The notes under the pieces: model-generated
The model's database searches: none
What the model was told of the DNA's origin: nothing
What the model saw: the letters and a program-made list of their open reading frames with translations, nothing else
Shown here: one piece after another, positions 1 to 6,282 of the stretch
How positions within the stretch are numbered: position 1 is the first letter of the stretch
Layout of the letters: each line of letters starts with the position of its first letter
Position numbers and translations under genes: made by a program
Assembly (NCBI GenBank): GCA_913062865.1
Contig: CAJXWO010000006.1
Coordinates: 1 to 64,000, forward strand
DNA length: 64,000 nt
Reading direction: 5' to 3'
DNA from: an uncultured Paracoccaceae bacterium
Lineage (GTDB): Bacteria > Pseudomonadota > Alphaproteobacteria > Rhodobacterales > Rhodobacteraceae

Positions 1-391
1 CTTGGGCATATGGATGCTCCTTGACGACGCACGACTCCTATGTGCGGATAACTCCTGCGAACGCTACGGGGCGACGGCAGCTCTAGAAATGGAACAAGGG
101 GCAATCCGAGTCCGGACCTTCGTCCATTCACTGAATTCCTGTGCAGCGACTTACGATGGGGTGCCTGCGCTTTTGCTTCCCAGTTGCAGCAAGACCGTTA
201 ACCTGGTTGCCACGTCATGACTTGCTGCAGGGCAGCTATCAAAACCTCATACAAGTAGCATTCTGTGAGATTTTCGTCTAAGTCATTGAAAAATATATAG
301 ATCCTGATTGGCGTGATTTCGGTCGACCAACCAAAACCTCAGACTTTACAGTCATTTATAGCAAATGATTAGGTTTCGAGGGGATTGCACC
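1..391. other. Gene-poor left edge
   Basis: No gene is supported here. A 72-codon open frame at 2-220 has no recognisable motif and no good ribosome binding site. The stretch at 240-390 is visibly more AT-rich than the rest of the window, with runs such as aaaatatatag, which fits the promoter region of the recombinase gene that follows or foreign DNA. The base composition and the neighbouring recombinase suggest the edge of a mobile or recently acquired segment. Confidence 0.4.
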
Positions 392-958
392 ATGCGCCAA
401 GCACAGACGTTGAACGAAGCTCAGCTGCGTAGGGTTTTACAGTACTGCCGCAGTCGTCGTCATCCAACACGTGACGAAACCATCATCCTGTTCAGCTTCT
501 ACGCAGGGCTACGGGCCAAGGAGATCGCCGCGCTGACAGTTGGCGACGTGTACGACGAGGCGGGTGCTGTGCGTGCACAGTTCATCCTATCCTCAGCGCA
601 GAGTAAAGGCGGGAAAACACGCACCGTTTATGTGAACCAACGACTGCGCCGTGCGCTTGCTGAGTACAGTGCTGGCATTCCCATCAACGATCCACAGCGT
701 GCCCTATTCGAGAGCCAAAAGGGCGGTCATTTCTCCGCCAATACCATGTGCCAGCTGTTCTTGGACATTTATAAGGCAGTAGGGTTGAAGGATGCGTCAA
801 GCCATTCGGGTCGGCGCACATATATCACCAGACTGGCGAACAAGGGCGTGAGCGTGCGCTTGCTAGCGGAACTGGCCGGGCATAGTCACATCTCAACCAC
901 GCAGCGTTACATCGACGTGAACGCCGAGCAGCTCACCGCCGCCGTCGAGCTACTGTAA
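392..958 (+). CDS. Short tyrosine recombinase (phage integrase family)
   Basis: Site-specific DNA recombinase of 188 residues that should cut and rejoin DNA through a covalent phosphotyrosine. The catalytic set is readable: Arg41 (GLRAKEI), Lys75 in a beta-hairpin (SKGGKTRTVYV), His138 and Arg141 (HSGRRTYIT), His164 (LAGHSHISTT) and the nucleophile Tyr173 (RYIDV). It consists almost only of the catalytic domain; the N-terminal core-binding domain of XerC/D-like enzymes is missing, so it is either a minimal integrase or a truncated one. The ATG at 392 is preferred over the in-frame ATG at 365 because a purine-rich gaggggatt lies just upstream. Catalytic residues are intact, so it is not obviously dead. 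Its target is unknown. Confidence 0.8.
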   Translation: MRQAQTLNEAQLRRVLQYCRSRRHPTRDETIILFSFYAGLRAKEIAALTVGDVYDEAGAVRAQFILSSAQSKGGKTRTVYVNQRLRRALAEYSAGIPINDPQRALFESQKGGHFSANTMCQLFLDIYKAVGLKDASSHSGRRTYITRLANKGVSVRLLAELAGHSHISTTQRYIDVNAEQLTAAVELL

Positions 959-1179
959 TGTGGGCGGATAGCGGAAATTCGCTGCAGCGATCACGAATGG
1001 CCGCTATAGGCTTGTCGCCGACAGTCTGCGCGCCACCGCGGATATGCCAAGCGTTGAAACGACGATAGATCAGATACGAACTTGCCAGCTTTGTAGATAC
1101 TTGAAGCACTGTTCGCGGAACCGCGCAGGCTTGCTGGATGCTGCAACCCTTGAGAAAATGTAGGACCGTTAGCAGCACC
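959..1179. other. Non-coding or decayed sequence after the recombinase
   Basis: Between the recombinase and the transposase remnant I see no convincing gene. The minus strand is open across 933-1238 and encodes a stretch reading VLLTVLHFLKGCSIQQAC, which could be a decayed coding fragment, but it has no start signal and no family I recognise. Together with the remnant that follows it looks like the residue of mobile-element turnover. Confidence 0.35.
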
Positions 1180-1257
1180 ATGAACAAGTCTTGCCCGGAA
1201 CTTCGCGATCGTGCCGTTCGGCTGGTCCTTGACGGCAAAGATCCCGGAAGCTTCTGA
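1180..1257 (+). pseudogene. N-terminal remnant of an IS3-type transposase OrfA
   Basis: Twenty-five codons from ATG to TGA read MNKSCPELRDRAVRLVLDG and then end after GKDPGSF. The pattern 'pELRDRAVRLVLD' is the hallmark opening of the helix-turn-helix OrfA of IS3-family insertion sequences, normally about 90-100 residues long. Nothing after the stop continues the family, so this is a truncated relic. No terminal inverted repeats were identified. The match is short, so the call is moderate. Confidence 0.5.
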
Positions 1258-1309
1258 CCTGTGCAATCTCAGAAGGCCCCACGCAAGTATTGCGGCGTCC
1301 CCATCTATG

Positions 1310-1933
1310 TCAGTGATTATGTCCGGCGTGGCTGTGCTGTCGTGCGGTTTCCGATTCTACTGCGACGATCAGGGGAATTTTTCCAGCCGAGGTCTGCAAC
1401 GTTATCTCGACCGTCTGGCCCTCGGTGAAGTCCCGGGTCAGCCCGGAGGCCAGGATGGCAAGCCCCTCGGGAGCGAGGTCGAGTGTTCGTCCGGGGCTGA
1501 CCGGCACGAAGGGCAGATCCCGGTAACGGCCCTCCCCGTTTTCCAGCGCGAAGCCCACCAGCGTTGCGGTCTCGGCAAAAGGCACCTCCGCCCCTTCGAG
1601 CGACACGGAGCCATTGCCGATGTTTTCGAGCTCAAGGAAGATCAGAGCTTCGCGCCCTGATGTTGCGTTCATCCAGGGATGCACAATCTTGACGCCCGCC
1701 GTTTCGAACGCATGGGCCGCGTCCTCTTCATGTCCATGATCCTCTTCATGCGCGTGGTCGTCGTCATGTGCATGATCTTCGTCATGCGCGTGGTCGTCGT
1801 CATGTGCATGATCTTCGTCATGCGCTGCGGCGCCGTGTGCGTGACCGTGATCCTCCGCGGCGGCGGTGGGCATGGTCAGGGCAAGGACGGCAATCAGGGC
1901 GAGAAGGCTGGATGTCTGTGCTTTTCCGATCAT
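1310..1933 (-). CDS. Exported His-rich protein with PCuAC-like domain
   Basis: Periplasmic protein of 207 residues, probably a metal carrier for the adjacent ABC system. Residues 1-26 form a signal peptide (MIGKAQTSS... ending PTAAA). Residues 28-74 are a string of DHAHDDDHAH-type repeats, and the C-terminus ends HSHAGHNH; both should bind zinc, copper or nickel. Residues about 85-195 resemble the PCu(A)C copper-chaperone fold (HPWMNATSG, a beta-rich core, LASGLTRDFTEGQTVEITL), but the His and Met ligands normally found near the 'LKPGGYHLMLMGL' loop are replaced (LAPEGLAILASGL). The start at 1933 is chosen because it begins the signal peptide; upstream in-frame codons encode a Cys/Pro-rich sequence unlike a leader. 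Last gene of a four-gene minus-strand operon. Zinc uptake is inferred from context; copper handling is the alternative. Confidence 0.7.
   Translation of the reverse strand: MIGKAQTSSLLALIAVLALTMPTAAAEDHGHAHGAAAHDEDHAHDDDHAHDEDHAHDDDHAHEEDHGHEEDAAHAFETAGVKIVHPWMNATSGREALIFLELENIGNGSVSLEGAEVPFAETATLVGFALENGEGRYRDLPFVPVSPGRTLDLAPEGLAILASGLTRDFTEGQTVEITLQTSAGKIPLIVAVESETARQHSHAGHNH
1747..1818. repeat. Perfect 36-bp tandem duplication in the His-rich gene
   Basis: The 36 bases at 1747-1782 recur exactly at 1783-1818, with a partial third unit beginning catgcgc at 1819. Each unit encodes 12 residues of the DHAH/DDDHAH/DED pattern on the minus strand. Identity at the DNA level shows recent duplication, and such repeats can change copy number by slippage, altering the number of metal-binding histidines. 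Confidence 0.85.
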
Positions 1934-1955
1934 GGCATGTTTCCAGTATGAAAGG

Positions 1956-3272
1956 TCACGCGCGCAGCCCTTCGACGACGGGCTGGCGCAAAGTGGCAAG
2001 GGCAGGCAGTACGGACAGAAGGCTGGTTGCGGCGAGGAAAGCGGCGGCAAGATGGATTTCTCCCCAACCCAGCGATGCATTTACAAGGATATCGGTGCGT
2101 TGTGTCACAACGGTGGAAATCGCCGCCGTGGCCCCGACGCCCACTGCAATGCCAGCGAGCGTGCCCGCCAGCAGAAGGCTGGCTGCATAGCTCCAGACCA
2201 CCGACAGAACGAAGCGGCGCGGCGCACCCAGCGCGCGCAGCATCGCCACCTGCCGCCGGAACAGGCGGGTCAGGATGAACAGGCCCAGCAGGACGGAGGC
2301 CGCCACAAGCACTTGCGTGACGACCGACATGATCGACATCACCTGCCGTACATCGCCCATGACGCGATAGAGGTTCGCAAGGACCGTGCCCGGGAAGAAC
2401 GCCATCATTTCGTTCTGTCGGGTGAATTCGGAGCGCAAGGCGTAGTTTGCCCACAGCGCCTCTGCTCGGACGATGATCGATGGGGTGCCCGGGAAATAGG
2501 CGGCATCGAAGGGCGGGCCAAGCTGGTCGCCGGCCTCCGGCGCATGGCCATTGGCAAGGCCGTGGACTTCCCAAACCGCCTCGACCGGGACGAGGATCGC
2601 ACGGTCCCAAGGGGTGCCCGTGCGGGGCATGGTGGCGACCACAGTGAACTCGACCAGTTCATGGGCGTTCTCCTCGGCCTCGTCCCCCATGCCGTGGGCG
2701 GGGGTGAAGGTCTGCCCAATCCCCACCGGCGCCGCAGCCCCGGCGATGGCCTCGAACGCGCTCTGCCACATGCGGCCCTCGATGCGGTCATCGGAGAGGT
2801 GGCGTGCGAAGTCCGCCGTGGTGCCAATCACGGGCGCGCCGTCATAACTGTCACCAAAGGCCAGCGGAGCGGCCACATCCACGTTGGGGTGATTGGCGAC
2901 GGTGTTGTAGGCCTGCCCGCCCAGCAACGGCACGTCCGAGGGTTGCAGGAAGACGGTCGCCAGCATCATCGTCATTTCGGATCCGGGCGCCGACACGACC
3001 AGGTCGAACTTGTCCGCGGCGGCGGCGGTCCCCTGACGCAGCCCGCGCTCCTGCGCGATCAGCCCGATCCCCATGCCAACGGAAATTGCGATGAGCGCCA
3101 CGAACATCCCGTTCGCCCAGCGGAACCGCCACAGCACCGCGCGCACCAGCGGCCACGGCGCAAAACCACGCAAAAGGAACCCACCGATCAGCAGCAAGGG
3201 CGCCAGCAGCGCCAGCAAGATGGCGACGTCCTGCGCCAGAACCGGCAGCCCGTCCCAGAGATCACGCAGCAT
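1956..3272 (-). CDS. FtsX/MacB-type ABC transporter permease
   Basis: Integral membrane partner of the ATPase encoded just upstream; 438 residues. It shows the FtsX-family layout: N-terminal membrane segments (about residues 15-85, ILLALLAPLLLIGGFLL and a second helix), a large periplasmic domain (about 90-320), then three C-terminal transmembrane segments including VLVAASVLLGLFILTRLFRRQ and YAASLLLAGTLAGIAVGVG. FtsX/MacB-type permeases usually act as mechanotransmitters on periplasmic proteins rather than as classical importers. The ATG at 3272 starts 11 bases inside the end of the ATPase gene, indicating translational coupling. In the related zrg operons of Vibrio an equivalent permease is part of a zinc-acquisition system; that role here is inference. 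Confidence 0.85.
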   Translation of the reverse strand: MLRDLWDGLPVLAQDVAILLALLAPLLLIGGFLLRGFAPWPLVRAVLWRFRWANGMFVALIAISVGMGIGLIAQERGLRQGTAAAADKFDLVVSAPGSEMTMMLATVFLQPSDVPLLGGQAYNTVANHPNVDVAAPLAFGDSYDGAPVIGTTADFARHLSDDRIEGRMWQSAFEAIAGAAAPVGIGQTFTPAHGMGDEAEENAHELVEFTVVATMPRTGTPWDRAILVPVEAVWEVHGLANGHAPEAGDQLGPPFDAAYFPGTPSIIVRAEALWANYALRSEFTRQNEMMAFFPGTVLANLYRVMGDVRQVMSIMSVVTQVLVAASVLLGLFILTRLFRRQVAMLRALGAPRRFVLSVVWSYAASLLLAGTLAGIAVGVGATAAISTVVTQRTDILVNASLGWGEIHLAAAFLAATSLLSVLPALATLRQPVVEGLRA

Positions 3273-3942
3273 CCGCCGCCTCCGTTCGCAGGACACCATC
3301 CTCAACCCACAGCACGCGGTCCATCCGCTCCAGCAGGTGCAGGTCATGACTGACGGCGATCAGGGTGCGCCCTTGGTCGCGGGTCAGCGCGACAAGGTCG
3401 TTGATCAGGGCGTCGGCGGCCTCCCGGTGGAGACTGGCCGTGGGCTCATCGGCCAGCATGACGGGCGCATTCGCAGCCAATGCGCGTGCCACGCCGACAC
3501 GCTGGCGCTCGCCGCCAGAAAAGCTCGCCACTGGGCGCTTGCCCGGCTCCAGCCCGAGGTGGCGCAGGTTGGCCACCGCCGCATCCCGCGTGGCGCTGCG
3601 CCGGTCGCGCGGCGCGAACATAGCCGCCAAGGCTGCATTGTCGGCGCTGCCCAACTCTTCAAAAAGCAGGAAATCCTGAAAGATCATGCCCACATTGGCG
3701 GCGCGAAACGCTGTGCGCGCCTCCTCGCCAAGCGCAAGGATATCCGTATCGCCCCAGCGCACAGCGCCGGTCGCGGGCAGCAGCCCGCCTAACGCATAGA
3801 GCAGCGTGGATTTGCCGGCCCCCGACGGCCCGCGTACGCCAACCAGACTGCCCTCGGGCAGGTCGAGCGCATCGACCGACAGCAGCACGCGCCCGGTTGG
3901 CCCGGTCACGCGCAGGTCGCGTATCGCAAGTGTCAGGCCCAT
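3262..3942 (-). CDS. ABC transporter ATP-binding protein (LolD/MacB type)
   Basis: Cytoplasmic ATPase of 226 residues that should power the adjacent FtsX-type permease. Walker A is GPSGAGKST (residues 38-46), the ABC signature is FSGGERQRV, Walker B is VMLADEPTASL, and the switch histidine lies in AVSHDLH. The length and the DEPTASL motif fit the LolD/MacB/FtsE subgroup, which pairs with FtsX-like permeases. Its start codon overlaps the stop of the DUF3299 gene by one base (TGATG on the coding strand), and its end overlaps the permease start, so the three proteins are probably made in fixed ratio. Confidence 0.9.
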   Translation of the reverse strand: MGLTLAIRDLRVTGPTGRVLLSVDALDLPEGSLVGVRGPSGAGKSTLLYALGGLLPATGAVRWGDTDILALGEEARTAFRAANVGMIFQDFLLFEELGSADNAALAAMFAPRDRRSATRDAAVANLRHLGLEPGKRPVASFSGGERQRVGVARALAANAPVMLADEPTASLHREAADALINDLVALTRDQGRTLIAVSHDLHLLERMDRVLWVEDGVLRTEAADAA

Positions 3943-4367
3943 CAGCCGTAGGTGGCGTCTTCGAGGCGCACGAGCGACAGGAAGCCGGTCTCGGGATCCC
4001 GGTAGGAGCCTGTCTCAAGCCGGCCGCGCACTTCGATCTTGCGGTTGAAAGGGATCACGTCAATCACGCGCTTGCCGTAGACGGCAACGATGTTCAGGGG
4101 CCATTCGGCCTCAGTTTCGCAAAACGGGCAAACGGACATGGGCAGCGCCGTCAGCACGAAGAACTTGGAATTCGCCTTGAGTGGCGGCGCCATATAGCCC
4201 TCGAAGGTGACGCGGCTGCCGACCTTCCCCTGCGCCCAGTCGCTCAGATTACGGCCCCCAGCGTAGAGATCTCGGATCTTGGCGGCGTCCTCTGCCAGGG
4301 CGCGGCCCGGCAGCAAGGGCGTGGCGGCTAAGGCAAGACCGCTCGAAAGCATGGTGCGGCGATTCAT
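3942..4367 (-). CDS. Exported DUF3299 family protein
   Basis: Small exported protein of 141 residues, first gene of the presumed metal-uptake operon. The N-terminus MNRRTMLSSGLALAATPLLP is a twin-arginine-like leader ending near ALA at residue 25. The mature part carries the DUF3299 features: a GSRVTFEGYMAP strand, a CPFC motif (Cys80, Cys83) and VIDVIPFNRKIEVRGRL, an OB-like beta fold. The family has no proven biochemical activity; it recurs with FtsX-type ABC genes in zinc-regulated operons. CPFC could bind metal or be redox-active. The intergenic region to phoA (4368-4493) should hold its promoter, but I cannot pick out clear -35/-10 boxes. Confidence 0.8.
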   Translation of the reverse strand: MNRRTMLSSGLALAATPLLPGRALAEDAAKIRDLYAGGRNLSDWAQGKVGSRVTFEGYMAPPLKANSKFFVLTALPMSVCPFCETEAEWPLNIVAVYGKRVIDVIPFNRKIEVRGRLETGSYRDPETGFLSLVRLEDATYG

Positions 4368-4444
4368 CCGTCATCTCCTCATGGTAACACTGGCCCGGTT
4401 GCGCCCGGGCTTACGTCTCGAATGTAACGCAAAAGAGACACGAA

Positions 4445-4466
4445 CCCGGGAGACTATCCTCCCGGG
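4445..4466 (-). terminator. Stem-loop after phoA
   Basis: Perfect inverted repeat: CCCGGGAG (4445-4452), six-base loop ACTATC, CTCCCGGG (4459-4466). On the minus strand, downstream of phoA, it is followed by ttcgtgtctctttt, a broken T-rich tract. This fits a modest intrinsic terminator for phoA; some read-through into the DUF3299-ABC operon on the same strand is conceivable. Confidence 0.65.
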
Positions 4467-4493
4467 CCCGCGATGGTATTCACGAAGCTGCGA

Positions 4494-5978
4494 TTACTCG
4501 ACCGTGGCGGCGTGGTGCATCACGTGGAAGATCACGTTCTGCTCGATCGTGCCGTCGAGCAGATGTGCCCAAGGGCCCTTGGCGTAGACGGCCACGTCCT
4601 CGCCCGAGTGGGTCTCGGAGGACTTGGGCACCAGCGCCTGCTGCGGGTAGTCGATGTCGGTGGCCTCTTCCTCGGTCACGTTCGGACGGGTGCCGAAGTA
4701 GGAGCCATCGGGCTGCTCGATCAGCACGGAGCCCGCGCCGTTCAGGTAGCCGGCCACGGTGAAGGGCTTGCCGTCGGAGGCCAGTTCCGGCTCGCCGGAG
4801 TGGCCAACGCCCCCACCGTCGATGCCCATGCACAGGCCAAGGATGTTGGAGCCGCGGCCGCAATAGCCGTTGAACGCGATGGCGTGCTCGTGGTCGGCGG
4901 TGACGATGATCAGCGTGTCGGCGTCATCGGTCATCTCGTCGGCCATGGCGACGGCGTCGGCGAAGGCCTTCTGGTCGCGCACAACGCGGGCGAGGTTGCC
5001 GGCGTGGTTGGCGTGGTCGACGCGGCCCGCTTCCACCTGCAGGAAGAAGCCGTTGTCACCGGCCTTCGTGGACAGCGCGCTGATCGCCGCTGCGGTCATC
5101 TCGGCCAGCGACGGCTCGTCGGCTCGGTCGGCCTCGTACATCATGTGGCTGTTTTCGAACAGGCCGAGGATCGGGGTGCCGTCCAGCGGAGCTGCTTCGA
5201 ACGTGGCCTGGTCCATGGCGAAATGTGCACCAAGGCCCTGGGCGCGCTCGATGAGGTTGACGCCGTCTTCGCGGCGGCCGCCCTCGTCGGCGTGGAAGTT
5301 GCGCATCCCGCCGCCCATGGCGACGTCGATGATGCCTGCTTCCATTGCGTCGATCAGCTGCGTGGCGATATCCTTCTGCGTGTCGCAGCCCTCGGGCACG
5401 GAGGCCTCGAAGTTACGGTCCACGGTCTTGGCATAGGCCGATGCGGGCGTGGCGTGGGTGATGCGCGCGGTCGACACGATGCCGGTTTCCTTGCCCATCT
5501 CCGTCATGATCTCGTTGATCGAGGCGACGGTATTCCCGGGCAGAGTGGAGCAATCGCCACGGTTCACGGCTTCGGTCACGCCGATGATACCTGCCTTGGT
5601 CTTGACACCCGCCATCATGGCGGTGCCAGTGCCGGCGCTGTCGGGGGTCTGGGCGTTGACGTTGTAGGTCTTGACCAGGGCAAGGCTCGGGAATGCTTCG
5701 TGCGGCTGCACGTATTCGTCGCCAAAGCCGCCTTCCTGCTGGCCGGCGAACACGCGCGACGCGTAGTTGGTGCCGACACCATTGCCGTCCGAGATCATCA
5801 GGATCACGTTCAAGGCGCGGTTGGTGTTGTCACGCTTTTCCAACTCGGCGGCGATACGCTCCTGAGCGGCGGTGAACCAGGCGTTTTCCGCCTGAGGCAG
5901 AGTGGCCTCGTGGCCCCCAGCGAAGCTGCTGGTGGCGGTGGTCAGAGCGAGCACGGATGCTGCAATGGTCGTCTTCAT
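4494..5978 (-). CDS. phoA: Alkaline phosphatase
   Basis: Periplasmic phosphomonoesterase of 494 residues that releases inorganic phosphate from organic esters using two zinc ions and one magnesium. A signal peptide covers residues 1-20 (MKTTIAASVLALTTATSSFA). Metal and catalytic motifs of the family are present: Asp64 (MISDGNG), nucleophile Ser114 (TPDSAGTGTA), HATPAS, the Glu and zinc ligands in VEAGRVDHANH, TADHEHA, and the last zinc histidine in SETHSGEDVAVYA. Four or more cysteines could form disulfides. A strong ribosome site (ggaggga) lies nine bases before the ATG, and a Pho box sits 73 bases upstream, so induction by phosphate starvation through PhoB is expected. Confidence 0.95.
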   Translation of the reverse strand: MKTTIAASVLALTTATSSFAGGHEATLPQAENAWFTAAQERIAAELEKRDNTNRALNVILMISDGNGVGTNYASRVFAGQQEGGFGDEYVQPHEAFPSLALVKTYNVNAQTPDSAGTGTAMMAGVKTKAGIIGVTEAVNRGDCSTLPGNTVASINEIMTEMGKETGIVSTARITHATPASAYAKTVDRNFEASVPEGCDTQKDIATQLIDAMEAGIIDVAMGGGMRNFHADEGGRREDGVNLIERAQGLGAHFAMDQATFEAAPLDGTPILGLFENSHMMYEADRADEPSLAEMTAAAISALSTKAGDNGFFLQVEAGRVDHANHAGNLARVVRDQKAFADAVAMADEMTDDADTLIIVTADHEHAIAFNGYCGRGSNILGLCMGIDGGGVGHSGEPELASDGKPFTVAGYLNGAGSVLIEQPDGSYFGTRPNVTEEEATDIDYPQQALVPKSSETHSGEDVAVYAKGPWAHLLDGTIEQNVIFHVMHHAATVE

Positions 5979-6050
5979 TTAATATCCCTCCGTTCATACG
6001 CGGATCTCCGCGTGGACGGGCCGCACGTATTTTTTGCGTATGACCCATGG

Positions 6051-6079
6051 GTGTCAGAGAGGTTACAGTTTGATGAAAA
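6051..6079 (-). promoter_or_regulatory. Pho box upstream of phoA
   Basis: Read on the minus strand, three seven-base units spaced exactly 11 bases apart resemble the PhoB consensus CTGTCAT: TTTTCAT (6079-6073), CTGTAAC (6068-6062) and CTGACAC (6057-6051); each matches five of seven positions. The box ends 73 bases before the phoA start, with a possible -10 (CATACG) eight bases downstream, consistent with PhoB replacing the -35 element. A short inverted repeat (ACGCGGA/TCCGCGT, 5998-6013) lies in the leader. Confidence 0.7.
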
Positions 6080-6102
6080 GCGAGGAAGGGCGGCCAAGTA
6101 AA

Positions 6103-6120
6103 GATATGTTATAACATACC
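6103..6120. promoter_or_regulatory. Zur/Fur-like palindrome upstream of phoA
   Basis: The core TATGTTATAACATA (6105-6118) is a perfect 14-base palindrome, extended to GATATGTTATAACATACC. The pattern TGTTATAACA resembles the zinc-uptake regulator (Zur) boxes reported in alphaproteobacteria. It lies 125 bases upstream of phoA, a zinc enzyme, and the next operon on the same strand looks like zinc uptake. Which promoter it controls is not certain; a MarR- or Fur-type regulator is the alternative. Confidence 0.5.
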
Positions 6121-6282
6121 TTTTTCGGGTCTGATTGAATTTGGATTCAGTTCCGGATGCCCATCGGGATGCGACTCTGAGCGCATGCGAAACAAGAAAT
6201 GCTGCGAGTGTAGTCGAATGTCGGCTTTGGGCTGGCTGCAGAAAATCTATGCAGACTACCGGAAAGACTGCTTAGGGCCGAT
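6121..6282. other. Intergenic region between phoA promoter and integrase
   Basis: No gene is visible. An 8-base match to the 3' half of tRNA-Cys (TACCGGAA, 6258-6265) lies 18 bases past the integrase stop, too short to call an attachment site. Confidence 0.3.

Noticed and set aside
2-220. 72-codon open frame at the left edge
   Set aside because: No motif, no ribosome site, and its upstream part is cut off by the window.
1866-3353. Open frame of 495 codons opposite the permease gene
   Set aside because: Arg/Gln/His-rich shadow; the minus-strand permease has clear membrane segments and operon overlap.
4473-6101. Open frame of 542 codons opposite phoA
   Set aside because: Shadow of the alkaline phosphatase gene; Val/Gly/His-rich translation with no family.
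6258-6265. TACCGGAA match to the tRNA-Cys 3' half as an attachment site
   Set aside because: Eight bases are too few and flanks do not match; chance in this much sequence is quite possible.
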